Shown here one piece after another: positions 13,901-25,100 of a stretch of DNA of 64,000 bases (its first letter is position 1; every line of letters starts with the position of its first letter). The position numbers were made by a program, and so were the translations under genes. The DNA comes from Pelecanus crispus (lineage: Eukaryota > Chordata > Aves > Pelecaniformes > Pelecanidae). The notes under the pieces were generated by a model. It did not search any database. It had not been told where the DNA came from and saw only the letters and a list, made by a program, of their open reading frames with translations. The stretch lies in NCBI RefSeq assembly GCF_030463565.1, contig NC_134653.1, positions 33,293,150 to 33,357,149 on the forward strand, in the 5' to 3' direction.

Positions 13901-15560
13901 GCACATTCCTTGGCTGCTGATTGCCAGAGGAGCACTTGGGGAGCGGGGAAAACAAGTGAAAGTCCTGCTGCTCCCCATGGCCAGGGATTCTAGGAAAAGC
14001 CCTTTCCGTGGCCTGGTGGCCGTACATCCCTTCTGGAGGCCTGCAGAAAATGGGCGGGGCAGTGACCTCCCATGTTTTGGGGGTTCTTCATCTGATGGCT
14101 CTTAACATGGCCACTTCCTTTGAGACCGATGGCTTGGATATTGGACAGCTGTAGCCCACAGCATCTCTTCTGCTCCACCTGCTATTTGACCATTGCTTGG
14201 ATTTTCTGTAAGCCTGACAAAGCAACCTCACCCCTTATCTCCCAGCACCCTGATTTTGGTTAGCTTGGGTGTCTCTGTGCTCTGATGGCAGGACAATTTA
14301 AAGAAAAAAAGACAAACACACAGCCTTGACAGTTCAAGTGTCTGTTACACCATGCTTCTGCCATCTATGAAACCTTATTTATGGCATTATTTTCCTGCCA
14401 AGCCAGAGTTTGCATGGACAGCAGGGCCTGTGAAAGCAGCAGCAGGCATGCTGCATTGGGAAGTAGGTTCCCCCTGACCCCAGCGTGACATCCCATGCCC
14501 AAGGCCCACCAAGAGCATCTGTTCAGCCTGGTCACTGGCGCAGTGACACCCCCAAAGCCTAGCACTAGCAGTAGGGAGTGTGGTGAGACCTACCGTGAGT
14601 CAATGATCAGTGGACCTTTATTCCACAGGAGCCCACAGCATTTCAAGTTGATGCTGCATGGATGTGCTTGTTAAAAATGCTTGGGAGGAGGCTGGATCAA
14701 GAATTTTCCTGGGAGTTCAAGCTTTTCCTGCACAGTCCATGGATGAATGTCCATTCCTCAGCCTCTGACCTACCCCAGCTGAGGGATTTCACCACCTCTT
14801 GATGTCCTTTGGTAACAGGGTGTTTGCCTCCAGTGTAGCTCTCAGGATTGAGCTGAAGCCCCCATGGGGCTACTGGAGGAAACCAGAGGAAGAAGCAGGT
14901 TGCTTGGAGACTGTGCAACAAGGTCCCTTTCTGCCCTGACATGACCAGGCAGGCTTGGTCCTCTGTGGACATGCACTGCAGAAATGCTGAGATGGCTTCA
15001 CAGCAAGGTGGGATTCCGTCAAGATGCACCAGCAGGACGGAGTCCTCTTGGCCCTGCACTTTGGGTTGTTGTAGGGTTTGCATCTGTCCCAGTGCTGTAA
15101 GAGATCATAAAAGTTCCCCATAAAAGGGTTAGAGAAGAGTCCTGCCTGTCTTCTCTCCTTTGCTGCCTGGGCTGTGTTTGCTTCTCTCCTTTGGCCATGT
15201 TTCTGATACCTTGCTGTCCTCTGTAGGTGCAATTCTGAGGTGAAGTATGACTCTGAGAAGCATTACCGGGATGACATCTTCTACAGCCCTATCCCCACCA
15301 TCACCACCTACAGTGAGACAGTCATTGCTGCTCCCAATTGCACCTGGCGGAACTACAAGTCCCAGCTGATCTTTGAGCCCCGCCAGAAGCCACTGAGGTT
15401 TCAGAGCACGACCATCATTTTTCCTAAGCGTGCCAAGAACATTTACCGGACCACCCTCAACTACAGCTTGGGTTGTGCCAAGCGTTGGTTTGCTTCCAGC
15501 GTGCAGCTGGAACTCTGCGAGGAAACCAGCCCGTGCGTCATCTACAGCGAGACCCTCTGA
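1419..15560 (+). CDS. RFLNA: Refilin A, complete, three coding exons (1419-1628, 12885-12994, 15227-15560)
   Basis: The three exons join to 654 nt, which is 217 codons plus TGA. Seen: GT donors follow 1628 and 12994, AG acceptors precede 12885 and 15227, and the frame is kept (phases 0 and 2). The N-terminus (MVGHLQLQG, then DSPDSGLPPSPSP) and the C-terminal block with EMRPRM, PVFFGES, EIRCNSEVKY, APNCTWRNY and TTIIFPK match refilin A (FAM101A); human refilin A is about the same length. Known of the family: refilins bind filamins and help organise perinuclear actin bundles, and a DSG phosphodegron controls their stability. The ATG at 1419 is chosen because no in-frame ATG lies upstream of it after the last possible acceptor and it starts the conserved N-terminus. 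No signal peptide or membrane segment is visible. Its neighbour NCOR2 converges from the right, as in human. Identity is close to certain; the UTR ends are not. Confidence 0.95.
10934..10971. repeat. Exact tandem duplication, 19 bp x 2
   Basis: Two adjacent identical copies of a 19-base unit beginning CCCAAGCCACCAGAG. It is intronic and has no coding meaning. Confidence 0.85.
11925..11975. repeat. AT-rich simple sequence (TATA/CATA)
   Basis: A low-complexity run of alternating TA, TTATA and CATA words within RFLNA intron 1. Confidence 0.6.
12885..12994 (+). CDS. RFLNA: RFLNA coding exon 2 (residues 71 to first two bases of codon 107)
   Basis: A pyrimidine-rich tract and CAG precede 12885 and a GTACAG donor follows 12994. 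It encodes MPYLLLNPSMPEM, then RPRMYPVFFGES and VQEI. The conserved FAM101 domain starts here. Codon 107 (Arg) is split AG|G over intron 2. Confidence 0.93.
12995..15226 (+). other. RFLNA: RFLNA intron 2 (2.2 kb)
   Basis: GTACAG to TAG intron. I see no further exon, RNA gene or clear repeat in it. Confidence 0.85.
15227..15560 (+). CDS. RFLNA: RFLNA coding exon 3 (residues 107-217 and stop)
   Basis: The acceptor is CTGTAG before 15227 and the TGA is at 15558-15560. It encodes the bulk of the conserved FAM101 domain: CNSEVKYDSEKH, the YSETVIAAPNCTWRNYKSQ region, RFQSTTIIFPK and a C-terminal RWFASSVQLELCEE stretch. There are no internal stops or frameshifts. Confidence 0.95.
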
Positions 15561-18500
15561 TCCGCCCTGCCGCTGGCAACCTTGTGACCTCAAGGAGGCT
15601 GTGGCCTTTGCTGGGTCTCTGGCTGGGCCTTCATTGATGGCGACTGAGTATTAAGGGCTGGAGAACACGCCGTCTTGGGTGAGGCTGAACTGGCTGGGAG
15701 GAGGCTTGCAGGGCGCAGGATGGTTTTGATCAGTAAAAGGCTGGCTTGTATTTTGCGACGTTCCTGACGTTCATGATCTGGATTTTGTTTTTGTTTTTTT
15801 CCAAGCATATCTATTTTTGACTTGTGTTTAGATGAAATCAAGATGACAAAGGACCCTATTACCCATAGCAGAGTGCTGCCTTGTGAGCTCTGTAGGTCTC
15901 ATCTGGCACGTAGGTGAGACTCACTGTAACCTTCAGAGCTATTCTGATCTCTGCAAAGGGAAGACCAACTGCAGAGTCAGCATCCAGCCTGCCCAGCATA
16001 CACCAAGGCAGGTGTCTTAGAGTTTAAATGCAGAGGAGGCGGTTATTTGTATCAATGCATCACATCTTGCTCCAACAGCTCATCTGGGAGATAGCTGCAA
16101 TATTACACCACTGCAGTAACCTCAAGCCTAACTTACTGGGAGGACTGGGGACTGTCACCAAGAAAAAGAGGAAGAAAACAGGTGCACAGTGCTCTTGCTA
16201 GCAGCTAGATGTTTGCATACGATAGCAAGGCACGGCACAACCAGGAGATGGGAGAAAGGCCTACTCTGACACATGGCTACCTCTTCTATGAGCCCAGCCA
16301 AGAGTATGCAGGGGAGACTGAGGAAACTGAATAGCTATTTTCTAAAAGTGTCCAAGTGATTTAGGAACCCAGTGCCCTTTTTCAAAAGTACTGTCAGTCC
16401 AAGTGTGCCATGCTCTTTGTTGTCTCAAACACCCAATTTACAGGGATCTTTATGCACTTGAAACCCTTTTGAGTTTCAGGGTATGGTGGTATTGCAGAGA
16501 GGAGTGTAGTACAGGAGGCTGCTAGCTATCTTCAAAGAAGGCAGTGCAGGGTTAACTTATGAGCAAGGTTGCTCACCCTCTCAATAGTTTCCATACTTGT
16601 GGCATGGACAGCTTCGCTGACTGTGGAGGAGCAGCCAAACTTTCTCAGTGTAGAGCTTGAAGTATTGAAGAGCCCAAATCTGTTGAGGTTTTCCTTAATC
16701 AGCCAGGCTGTAGCAATTCAACAGGTACTTTGCAAACAGCCGAGCTGTCTCTGGAAAAGGATCGAGGAACACTGAGAGAGCAGGAGTCACTACAGCCATC
16801 CTAAGGTAAACCATTCCCAACTCATGAATCACATCTCCCAGTATCTCCACTTTGGTAGCTTGTTGAAAATCTGCAAGGGCCTGGATTCCTGCAAACATAG
16901 AACCTTTGAGAATGGCATGGAATTGTCTCCAAAAATCTTACCAAGAATTTTTTGCATGTTACTCAGAAGAGCCCAGACTTAGAAAATAACCACACAGCTC
17001 CGGAAATTAATTTCCAGCTTTCCCTCTTCTAAACTTTCCATTTTGTTCCTGACTTGCTGCGAGTCTGATCAAGTTATTTCAGAACACAACTGAGCAGCCA
17101 AGTCAGAAGACCTATTAACAATATCAACAAGATGTAGCTGATTGCCCAGAACAGTTGACGCACAAACCCACAGAGATTTAAAAAAAAAAAAAAATCTGAA
17201 AAACTTAAAAAAATAATAAAATTAAATAGTGACTTATGAAGATACTTTTTTCCATCAGTTTCAAAAGGCAGTTGGTAGATGTGACCAGAACTGTGACCTT
17301 TATGAAACAGAGTTCTCTTGTTTAAAATGAAGCACAATTTTCCACCAGAGGTAAATATAAGGTCTTTATATACAAACTTAAATCCTGACAGCTGAAGCAT
17401 CATTAGTACTGAAAGATGTGTGCTATAGCAGTGATAAACTCTGCCTCTCTGGGAGTTAGGACTTGGTAGGGAGAAATCTCTCAAAGGATTTCCAAGGCTT
17501 CCACCTACTGTTGAATCCTTTTCAGCAACACAGAAACAAGGATTATATTTGTTACTGGTCAGATTTTGCTGTCACTGACTGTCAGCATCAAAGCCTGGAA
17601 AAGCAACATCTGCCTCCAAAGGGATTATTATGCCTGAAGCAAGCCTTCTGCCCAGAGCTCCAGCAACCACAAGTGCTGTGGACTTAGCTTAGACAGCAGG
17701 GCAGCTGAAGCTAGGATGAATGTGGCCCCAGTGCAATGCAAGCTGGTGATGCACTTAACTTGCTAGCTCATCCTAAGGTCTATCCCGTTTTGCCAAGTGC
17801 TGGGGAGCAAGCTTTGTGACCGGTGGAAATACTCACCTGCCTTCCTGGGTACTTTATGAAGGCTCTGGAGGGCTCTTCCCATGCATCTGTGAGAGTCTGT
17901 AGCAAAGGGGGTAGGCGTCCAAGCTGAGCAGCGGTGTAATCGAGGTTCAAAAGCAGGGCCAGTACTCATACCCAGGAGATCCCCGCATGATGACAGATTA
18001 GATTGCAGGCACCTCCACTGAGCACGCATGGATACAGGCTGACCTCCAAGCCGAAGGGATGCCAGAGACTCCCTGTTCTGACCGTACATCAGGCTTTTGT
18101 CCTGTTAACAGTTGAATTATTCCCCTGCTCCAAGCACAAAGCTGCAGTTTTTGATCACGCTGGTCTTTGAGCAGGACAGGTTTTCCCCAGAAAATCTTTT
18201 TTATGGCCAGCTGCAGGCTTCTGCCCATGTTGTCCACTGTTAGTTCTACTTCCTAAATGTTGTCTGCAACAGAAAAAAAAAGAATTTAAAGAAAAACAAG
18301 CCAGAAAACTAGTGTGCAATTACAAATCCAGTGGAGGGACCTGAACCACAGCCTGATCTTTCACCACGCAGGGACAGGGGCTGCTGAGGCAAAGTCTCAC
18401 AGGTCAGTGTGACCCCCGGGAGGGTGCAATGGAGGGCTGCATCCTTGGCACTGTAGGGTCCCCGCACGTCCAGACGAGGCCTCTTTGAAGCTTCGTGCTT

Positions 18501-20750
18501 TGTTTTCTCTGCAAATAGACTAGAAATGACCTAACATGCTCCTGCTCCGTTGAGCTTAAGCAGCTTTTCTGGTGTGGCCATGTCAGGAAAATAAAGCCAG
18601 CCGGCAGCTTGGGTTTCTTGGCTGCTGAACACACTTTGAGCTGTGTAGCCATGTACAGGCCATGGTGGGCTACCACCCTGGACCGCATCCAAGCTGTGAC
18701 ATTGCCAAATGCCTGAGATCTGTAGAAATTTTTGAAAAAATACCTTCTTATATGATGTCTCCCATGGGCCCATCACACACTGCTTTTCTTCTCAGTGAAA
18801 GCTGGCATTGGAAAGGGACTTCGTTTTTCCTGAGTGCAAGAAAATGACAGAGGGTCAGGTCTTCACCCTTGTGTGGGTGCAGCTCCCACCCTGCCTGCCC
18901 ACCCTCTGTCCCTATTGCTCCTATCCCTGTGGCTGGGTTAGGCAATGGTAGAAGAGCCGAAGTTCATCTTGCTCACGACTGGGAAAAGCAATGGCTTTTT
19001 TCTTTTGCTTCAACACCAGAAACTGAATTTTGTGTTTGTGTGTTGCCAATTAAGAATCGCTCCCAGCAGCCAAGAAGTGCCTTACCTGTAGTATGTTTGT
19101 ACATCTAAAAAGAATGATTAGTCCCACTAGAGAGGTGTTTTTCTTTTAAATGGAGCATTATTCATCTCAGCCAACAGATCTTTGTTCATGTATATTTTCT
19201 CAAAGATACAAGTGATAAATTTAGACCATGGCAATGCTGCTTAGAAAGGTGAGTTTCCTTGAGCAGCTGGGACTGTGGCGACACGCTTTCTCCCCAGCTT
19301 CTTAACATGCCTGTTGCCCACAGTCCTGTAGGCCGGATAGGTAAAGTCACACTCTGCCTTCAGGAATTATTTTCCATCAAAAAGTTATTTTTGAGATCAG
19401 AAACCTTCTCAGAAGGCATCTGTTTTGGGGAGGGGAAGGTTGGGTTTTTTTTCATTATGGAAAGTCTCTAGCTCAAAGGTGCAGGGTTTGTCCTTCATCC
19501 CCTTCATTCCTGCGATTGTTTTGCCCCTGAATGCAATGGAGCATGCTTGTGTCTGGTCTGCCTGCATTGCTGTCATTGCATTTGGGGCCAGACAGAGGGA
19601 ACCCGAACTAAATACTGACCTTTCGGAATCTGGGGAATACTTTGCACAGAACGCAGAGAACAACTTTGACCAAAACAGTTTACTGCTTCTTTTGTCTTTT
19701 TTGTTTTTTCTTTTTCTTTTTTTTTTTTTTCCCTAAGCCAGCTCTACTTTTCTCAATGTGAAATACAGACAGATTCGCACCCTAGGTGCATACTTTCTGG
19801 AAATGATGAAATGAGGTTTGGGTGTTGATAGCAGTGTTTGAGTGAGCTGCTGGTCAGAGAAGTGAATGCTATTTACTATTTATGTTGAGTGTGTCTTAAA
19901 AAAAATGGGAAGGGTCACTAGAAGGCTAATGAGCAAAAGACTTTGTAGAGCAAACTGAGGACTAAAGACTGTGTGAATCTGATCTAGAGGCAAATGGTTC
20001 TGTGTGTGAACACTGCGAGCTAGGATCTTTAGCCATTGCAGTTTTAACCTGCCTTTTTTCCTGCAGGGAAGAGCATCCTTGCCTTCTTTAGAGCTGAAAC
20101 AAAATCAGATCCATTGTCTGTCACAGTCATTCAGTCCCACTGAAGTCTGTGAGTGTCAGCGTTCCCCAGGTTTGCAGGGGATTCTGTGTATCAAGCACAG
20201 ATACACAGAGCTGTTCCTGTGTGGAGATGGGAGAACACTTTATAGGGAATGATGGATCTTGTTGTGAGATATTCACATTTCGACTGCCAGATAAACTCTG
20301 CTCCCTGAGGATCACCCCATCACTCACAAATTGATCTGTTCTGAACATCTCCCCTAAAGCTCTCCGATAACCATTGTATTTTATAAGTCTTGGGAGGCAC
20401 TAATTCCTTTTCAGATACTGTGATGGCCATCAAAATGAGCAAAGTATCCTACCATGTGAATCGTGACCTGAAGATGGGGCTGAAAGGTGTTTGAAGGTTA
20501 GAGAAAGAAGAAAAGAACATATTACTGGTGGAATTGCATAAGGATGTGTCATATTTTTATTTTTGTAAGTCTGATTCTCTAAGTGCTTGTAAAGTACTTT
20601 ACTGTTGTATATGTGGTGATGCAGTAGTTCACAATATCCTTTTATTTTTGTATATTCCCCCCTCCACAATAATCCCTTCCTGTTCAACTCATAGAGAATA
20701 ATTTAAGACAGAATTTATATATCGTAATAAAATGCTCAAACTGTCATGCT
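15561..20750 (+). other. RFLNA: Candidate 3' UTR of RFLNA (5.2 kb if the distal signal is used)
   Basis: After the TGA there is no other gene on this strand before an AATAAA at 20726-20731 in AT-rich DNA. Internal AATAAA words at 17215-17220 (in an A-rich run) and 18590-18595 could give shorter forms. The region contains poly(A) at about 17179-17194 and a T-rich tract at about 19688-19731. Which signal is used cannot be decided from sequence. Confidence 0.4.
20726..20731 (+). terminator. RFLNA: Candidate distal poly(A) signal of RFLNA
   Basis: Canonical AATAAA in a T/A-rich context, followed within about 30 bases by a TGATGTAT stretch that could be the downstream element. It marks the last AT-rich sequence before GC-richer intergenic DNA. 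Confidence 0.45.
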
Positions 20751-21659
20751 GATGTATCCGGAGTTTCCTTCCTCTTCCCTTACCCGTTTACTTGGTCCTT
20801 AATGCCCCTTCCCCATCCCGAGGGAATGTTTTTGGTGTCTCCCTCCCTCACCCGTGGGATTCAGCCCAGCTCCCCGTGGTTGGGAGGCTGTGGTTTCAGA
20901 TGTGTAAAACCTGCTCTGTCACCTATGCCCAGGGAAAGCTGAAATAGCTCAAGCAAAGGGCACGAACCTCACTCTTCCTACAGAGGCAGTTTTACCATTT
21001 CTTCACCCTAAAGTTCCCTCTTCCTGCTCAATCTCATTCTGCCCAGCTATGGAGCCCTGATGTTCAATCTAGATAATTCCTCTCCCAGCTTTTCCATGGC
21101 TGTGAAGGGCAGGAAGAACAGACTTCATGTTTATTTCATATCCAGGTATCCACATCCTAGTACAGTATCAGGACCCCTGCTGTGTCCTGGCTTTCCAAAT
21201 CATGAAGGCAGATGGGTTGCATCAGGGCTAAAACCCTGCCTAGCCATGAAGTGCGTTTTAAAGTCGTTGCTGTAAATGCCTCAGGCTCGCCAGCCAGCTA
21301 TTAGCAGAGCTATCAGCTGTCTTCCAAGACCTAAGATGTCTGCAGGGAGAATCTGACACTAATCCTTATGGAAAAATCATATTGGATTTATGGGGATGAA
21401 GTCAATAGGCTTGGATGAGAGTGGCTGTTAAACTCTAAGGAGCGGAAAGGAGAAGGAAAGCTATGTTATGCAAGAGGCTTGCTTCAGGTGCACGGGAAGT
21501 GCCCGTGTCCTCATCCCAAGCTTTTTGACACAAATCATGGCTGGACTGCTCCTAGGATGAAGGATGGGAGGCATGCTCATGCTCAAGCACCTAAGGAAAC
21601 ACAACAGTGTGGAGAAGACAGGATGTATGGACTGGGCGAGTTCAATGGTTGAAACCCAA
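20751..21659. other. Intergenic spacer
   Basis: No gene, RNA or recognised repeat is seen between the candidate end of RFLNA and the retroelement relic. Confidence 0.5.
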
Positions 21660-22110
21660 ACGCCAGATGAAGGACATGTGCATCGACTCCTGTTATTTAA
21701 ATAAAACCATAAAACATGAACGCCGTCCAGTGAAGATTCCTGAGGTGGCAGCTAAATCCTCAGCAGCAAAAGCAGTATTCGATGCAGGATATGTGTTTTG
21801 GCAAGTGTGCTCAGATGAGCTAACCCCTAAGCTAGTTTTTACTCTGCCATTTGGATGTTGTAAATTTAAGCAGATGATGCTTGATATTAGTTTTGCTCCT
21901 GGGATATTTCGGAGAGTAATTGCACATATCTCGGAGGGATTACAAGGTGCTGAAGTTATAATGGATGGACTTTGAATTTAGACTAGACGCCTTTATGAAC
22001 AGAAGGAAAGGTTTAGGCTGGTTTTACAGACAGCAAGAATGCTGAGTGTAAAATGCCAAAAGCCTCACCTAAAAGAAATTGCTGATAATGGGCAGCTACA
22101 AATTAAATAA
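21660..22110 (+). pseudogene. Decayed Ty3/gypsy-type reverse transcriptase fragment
   Basis: An open frame (21607-21975) carries, in the right order, the core of a Ty3/gypsy reverse transcriptase: an LNK-I motif, a PVKIPEVAAK-like segment, FDAG with the first catalytic Asp (codon at about 21781), a FTLPFG motif, an APGIF motif and a degenerate active-site box ending MDGL where family members have a D-D pair. After the stop at 21973-21975 a shifted frame (about 21990-22106) continues the expected helix-rich segment with a KC pair. So the copy is frameshifted, has lost an active-site Asp and is not functional. No gag, integrase, LTR or primer binding site was found. It lies about 1 kb beyond RFLNA, same strand. 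A DIRS or retrovirus origin is less likely from the motifs. Confidence 0.72.
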
Positions 22111-25100
22111 TAACAAAACCCCACATGCTAGGATCCCCATTCCACTCAGCAAAGCAGAGCTGTAAGGGAACAACAGATGCTTTTATCAAATTTCATTCCA
22201 CAGCTATGTACCGTCAACAGACAATGGAGGGATTTGCCAGAGAAAGAACCTTACCTGATACTGGAGCAGTAAAAACTTCCCCCTGCTGCCAAGCCATCAG
22301 CTTGAAACTACTGCGTGCAAGACCTTGGGCTTGGTCTCTGCTCCTTGTGCTCAGCAGATGGCAATGTCACGGCCTGGACCAGCAGAAGTGTCCTCAGAAG
22401 GTCTAGGCAACGCCAAGCAGCAGGGAAGATGTATTGTCCCCAAAACTGTCATGAATCTGTGCCCATGCAAAGGAACCACCAGCAGCATGCCTGGGCTGAT
22501 GCATATCATGGCCAGCTGCACAGACTGCATCTCCTGGCACAGGATGCTGAACTGTCACTTAGGCCATCTCTGTAGGGAGCAGACGTGGGATGGGGGTCTG
22601 TCACAGCAGATACGCCTTGAGGTCCCTGTCCCCACAGCCGCTGAGCCTGTGGGTCCACAGCCACCTCCCAGAGCAGCCATCCCAGGATGACTGAACCCAC
22701 CTGAGGTGCTGTAGATGCAGCTCTGCGACCTCCTCTTGTCCTGTGATGTAGGTTCAGTGCCTCAGGGGGCACCTTATCTTCATCAGTTGAGACCCCAGGG
22801 TTGCTGCGTGGGCCTCTGGACGCTTGGTCTGATGGTGGGATGGTGGCTTCCCTGGCTGGCACTCCCGACTGCTCTCTGCAGTGTCTGCCCGGCCGTAGTA
22901 AGAAGTGTATCTAGTGCTGATTTTCAGCCCATTGCTTAGGGGAGTGATTCCCACTGCAGATACAGCCTCTGCAGTTACCCCGTGGCCCGGAAATGGAGGT
23001 TTGCCACCATGTTAGCCATCCCCAGCTCTCCTGCCTGTTTCTGAATCTCCTGGTCTGGTCACACAGAGGATGGGCAAAGAGCTACCCCAGGGCTGCACAG
23101 CTTCTGCCAAAGCACCGAGTCCCCTTCCCCTGGCAGTGTGCCCAGCCACAGTGGGGAAATGAATGCAGGAATGGCTTGTTCGCAAGTGGGATAGAGGGCC
23201 CTGGAATTGCTTTTTTTGGGGCGTAAGGAGGGAGTTTTATGAGCTCTCTATTCTGCTTCTAATAATGATATTGGATCTAAACAGTTCCACGCCTTGGAGT
23301 CCAAGACAGACGGGGAGTTCACATCTATGAGGATGAAAAATGCTCATCCTGCCAAGCCTTTGATTCTCATCGTATCCTTCCTACCCTGCAAGGAGGCAGA
23401 CAGCACATTTCTAGGATAAAAATATCCGCCTCTCCAGCTAACCACCTCCAGATTCCCTTCCTGAGCCTGTTCTGAGCCCGGTGATTAGCCATTTCTATAC
23501 ACATAAACATTCAAATCATCTCCCCGGGGCTCTTCCTGTCTCACAAGCAAATCCTGAGACCAGCGGCTATTTGCAGCTCCTTGAAATACAAATGGGATCA
23601 GGGCCTCTTCCAAGCTGACTGCTGCGGTCAGGGCCCTCCATGCACCTCCCCAGAGCACCTGGCTTGCACCCCAGCCTTGCAGCCTCCCATCCCAGGCCAC
23701 CGAGACACCCATCACCTCCTGCATTGGAGAGCAAACTGCTGCAAACCCCCCCTGCGTGGCTGCGGGTGATGATGCCGAGGGGCTGCATGGACCAGGAAAC
23801 CTGCATCGGCACTGGGATGTGCCGTGGGACTGCGTGGGGATATGCACGCTGGCAGAGGGAGGGTGCAAGAACACGCCAAGTGCAAAGCAGTGGTGGAATG
23901 AGCAATGCGCGCGCACACACATGAGTACAAACTGCATTCTCGTTGATGGAGGACTGTAGGAACATTACCTTCCCCTGGGGCCTTACAGTGAAATAACCTG
24001 ATTGTTCATAAACCAGCTAGAACCATCAATCCCTCATTTATCGTTTTCAACATAAATAATAAGGGCAAGAGAGGAACACGCCGGCAATAAACTAGTTATA
24101 GAGGTAGTGTTGAAATCTGCCCATTTCCTTTAAATATGCCCCACTTACTGATAATAAACAGTGATCCAACTGATTCCTCATCTGAGTCCTTGAGCATTGG
24201 ATTACAAAGGACACAAGCCAACACCCTGCTTTATGCTAGTGAAAGTCCATTTGGCGTTTGTGTGGGAGGCCAGCTAGGAAAATGCAGAAAATTTTAAAAA
24301 AACACATTTGTCTTGCTGACAAATGCCTCAGGAAATAAAAGCCTTTGTAGTCTTCTTTGACCTCTTCCACTCACAGATGGGTTTTTGCTGTGCTTCCGAC
24401 AAGGGTTTGTTTTTTTTTTTTTTAGTGCCTGCACTTCCAGGACACTCATTTTAGCTGCTCAGCTGCCTGCTGCAGGGGATGCTTTTAAGCGTGGGCATCC
24501 CCAGTGCCTGTGGTTGGCCGGGTGGTGATGCACATCGTGTGATGGACCTACAGACCTGTTGTGGCCAAGTAGGATGGCCTTGGAGGTGCAGAGCTGGGCT
24601 TTTAGCTTCAGGTCCAGCTTCCAGTGAGGTATTATGGGCTGGCAGCAGCTCAGGCCTCTTAGAGCATTCTTGAACATGGGCTTTCCCCTGGAATATGGGT
24701 TGAACCAGAGGAGATGGCACCCAGAGCCACGCAGATCCCTAACTAGTATCCGGGAGAGGAGCCAAGCGTCCTTACAGCTCTAGCCTGAGCCTGTTATCAA
24801 AGTGAAGTCAAGGAGGAGTGGAGCGGGGGATGGCGGAGCAGCACTTGAGGCTTGAGGTACTTTGCTAAGCACGGCCCTGCTCTGCCTCCAGGTCTGCCCT
24901 TGAACTTTGCGGCTTGGGCCCTTTCTTGAGTCCTCCGGAACTTGTAAATGTTTTGGCAGCGCCAGCCCTCTGTGCAACCCCCAGCCGTAACTGAAGCGCA
25001 CTGTTAATGAGCCACGTGTTTCGAAGCCCTCCAGGCTTGGCACTGGATCACGGGGACCCATCGGAGCCCAGCTCCGTTAGCCGGCCGCATGATGCTGTGC

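Noticed and set aside
17215-17220. AATAAA as the main RFLNA poly(A) signal
   Set aside because: It sits inside a long A-rich simple run where the word is expected by chance.
22111-22560. Integrase or further pol sequence after the reverse transcriptase relic
   Set aside because: I looked for integrase zinc-binding and D,D,E patterns in all frames and found none.
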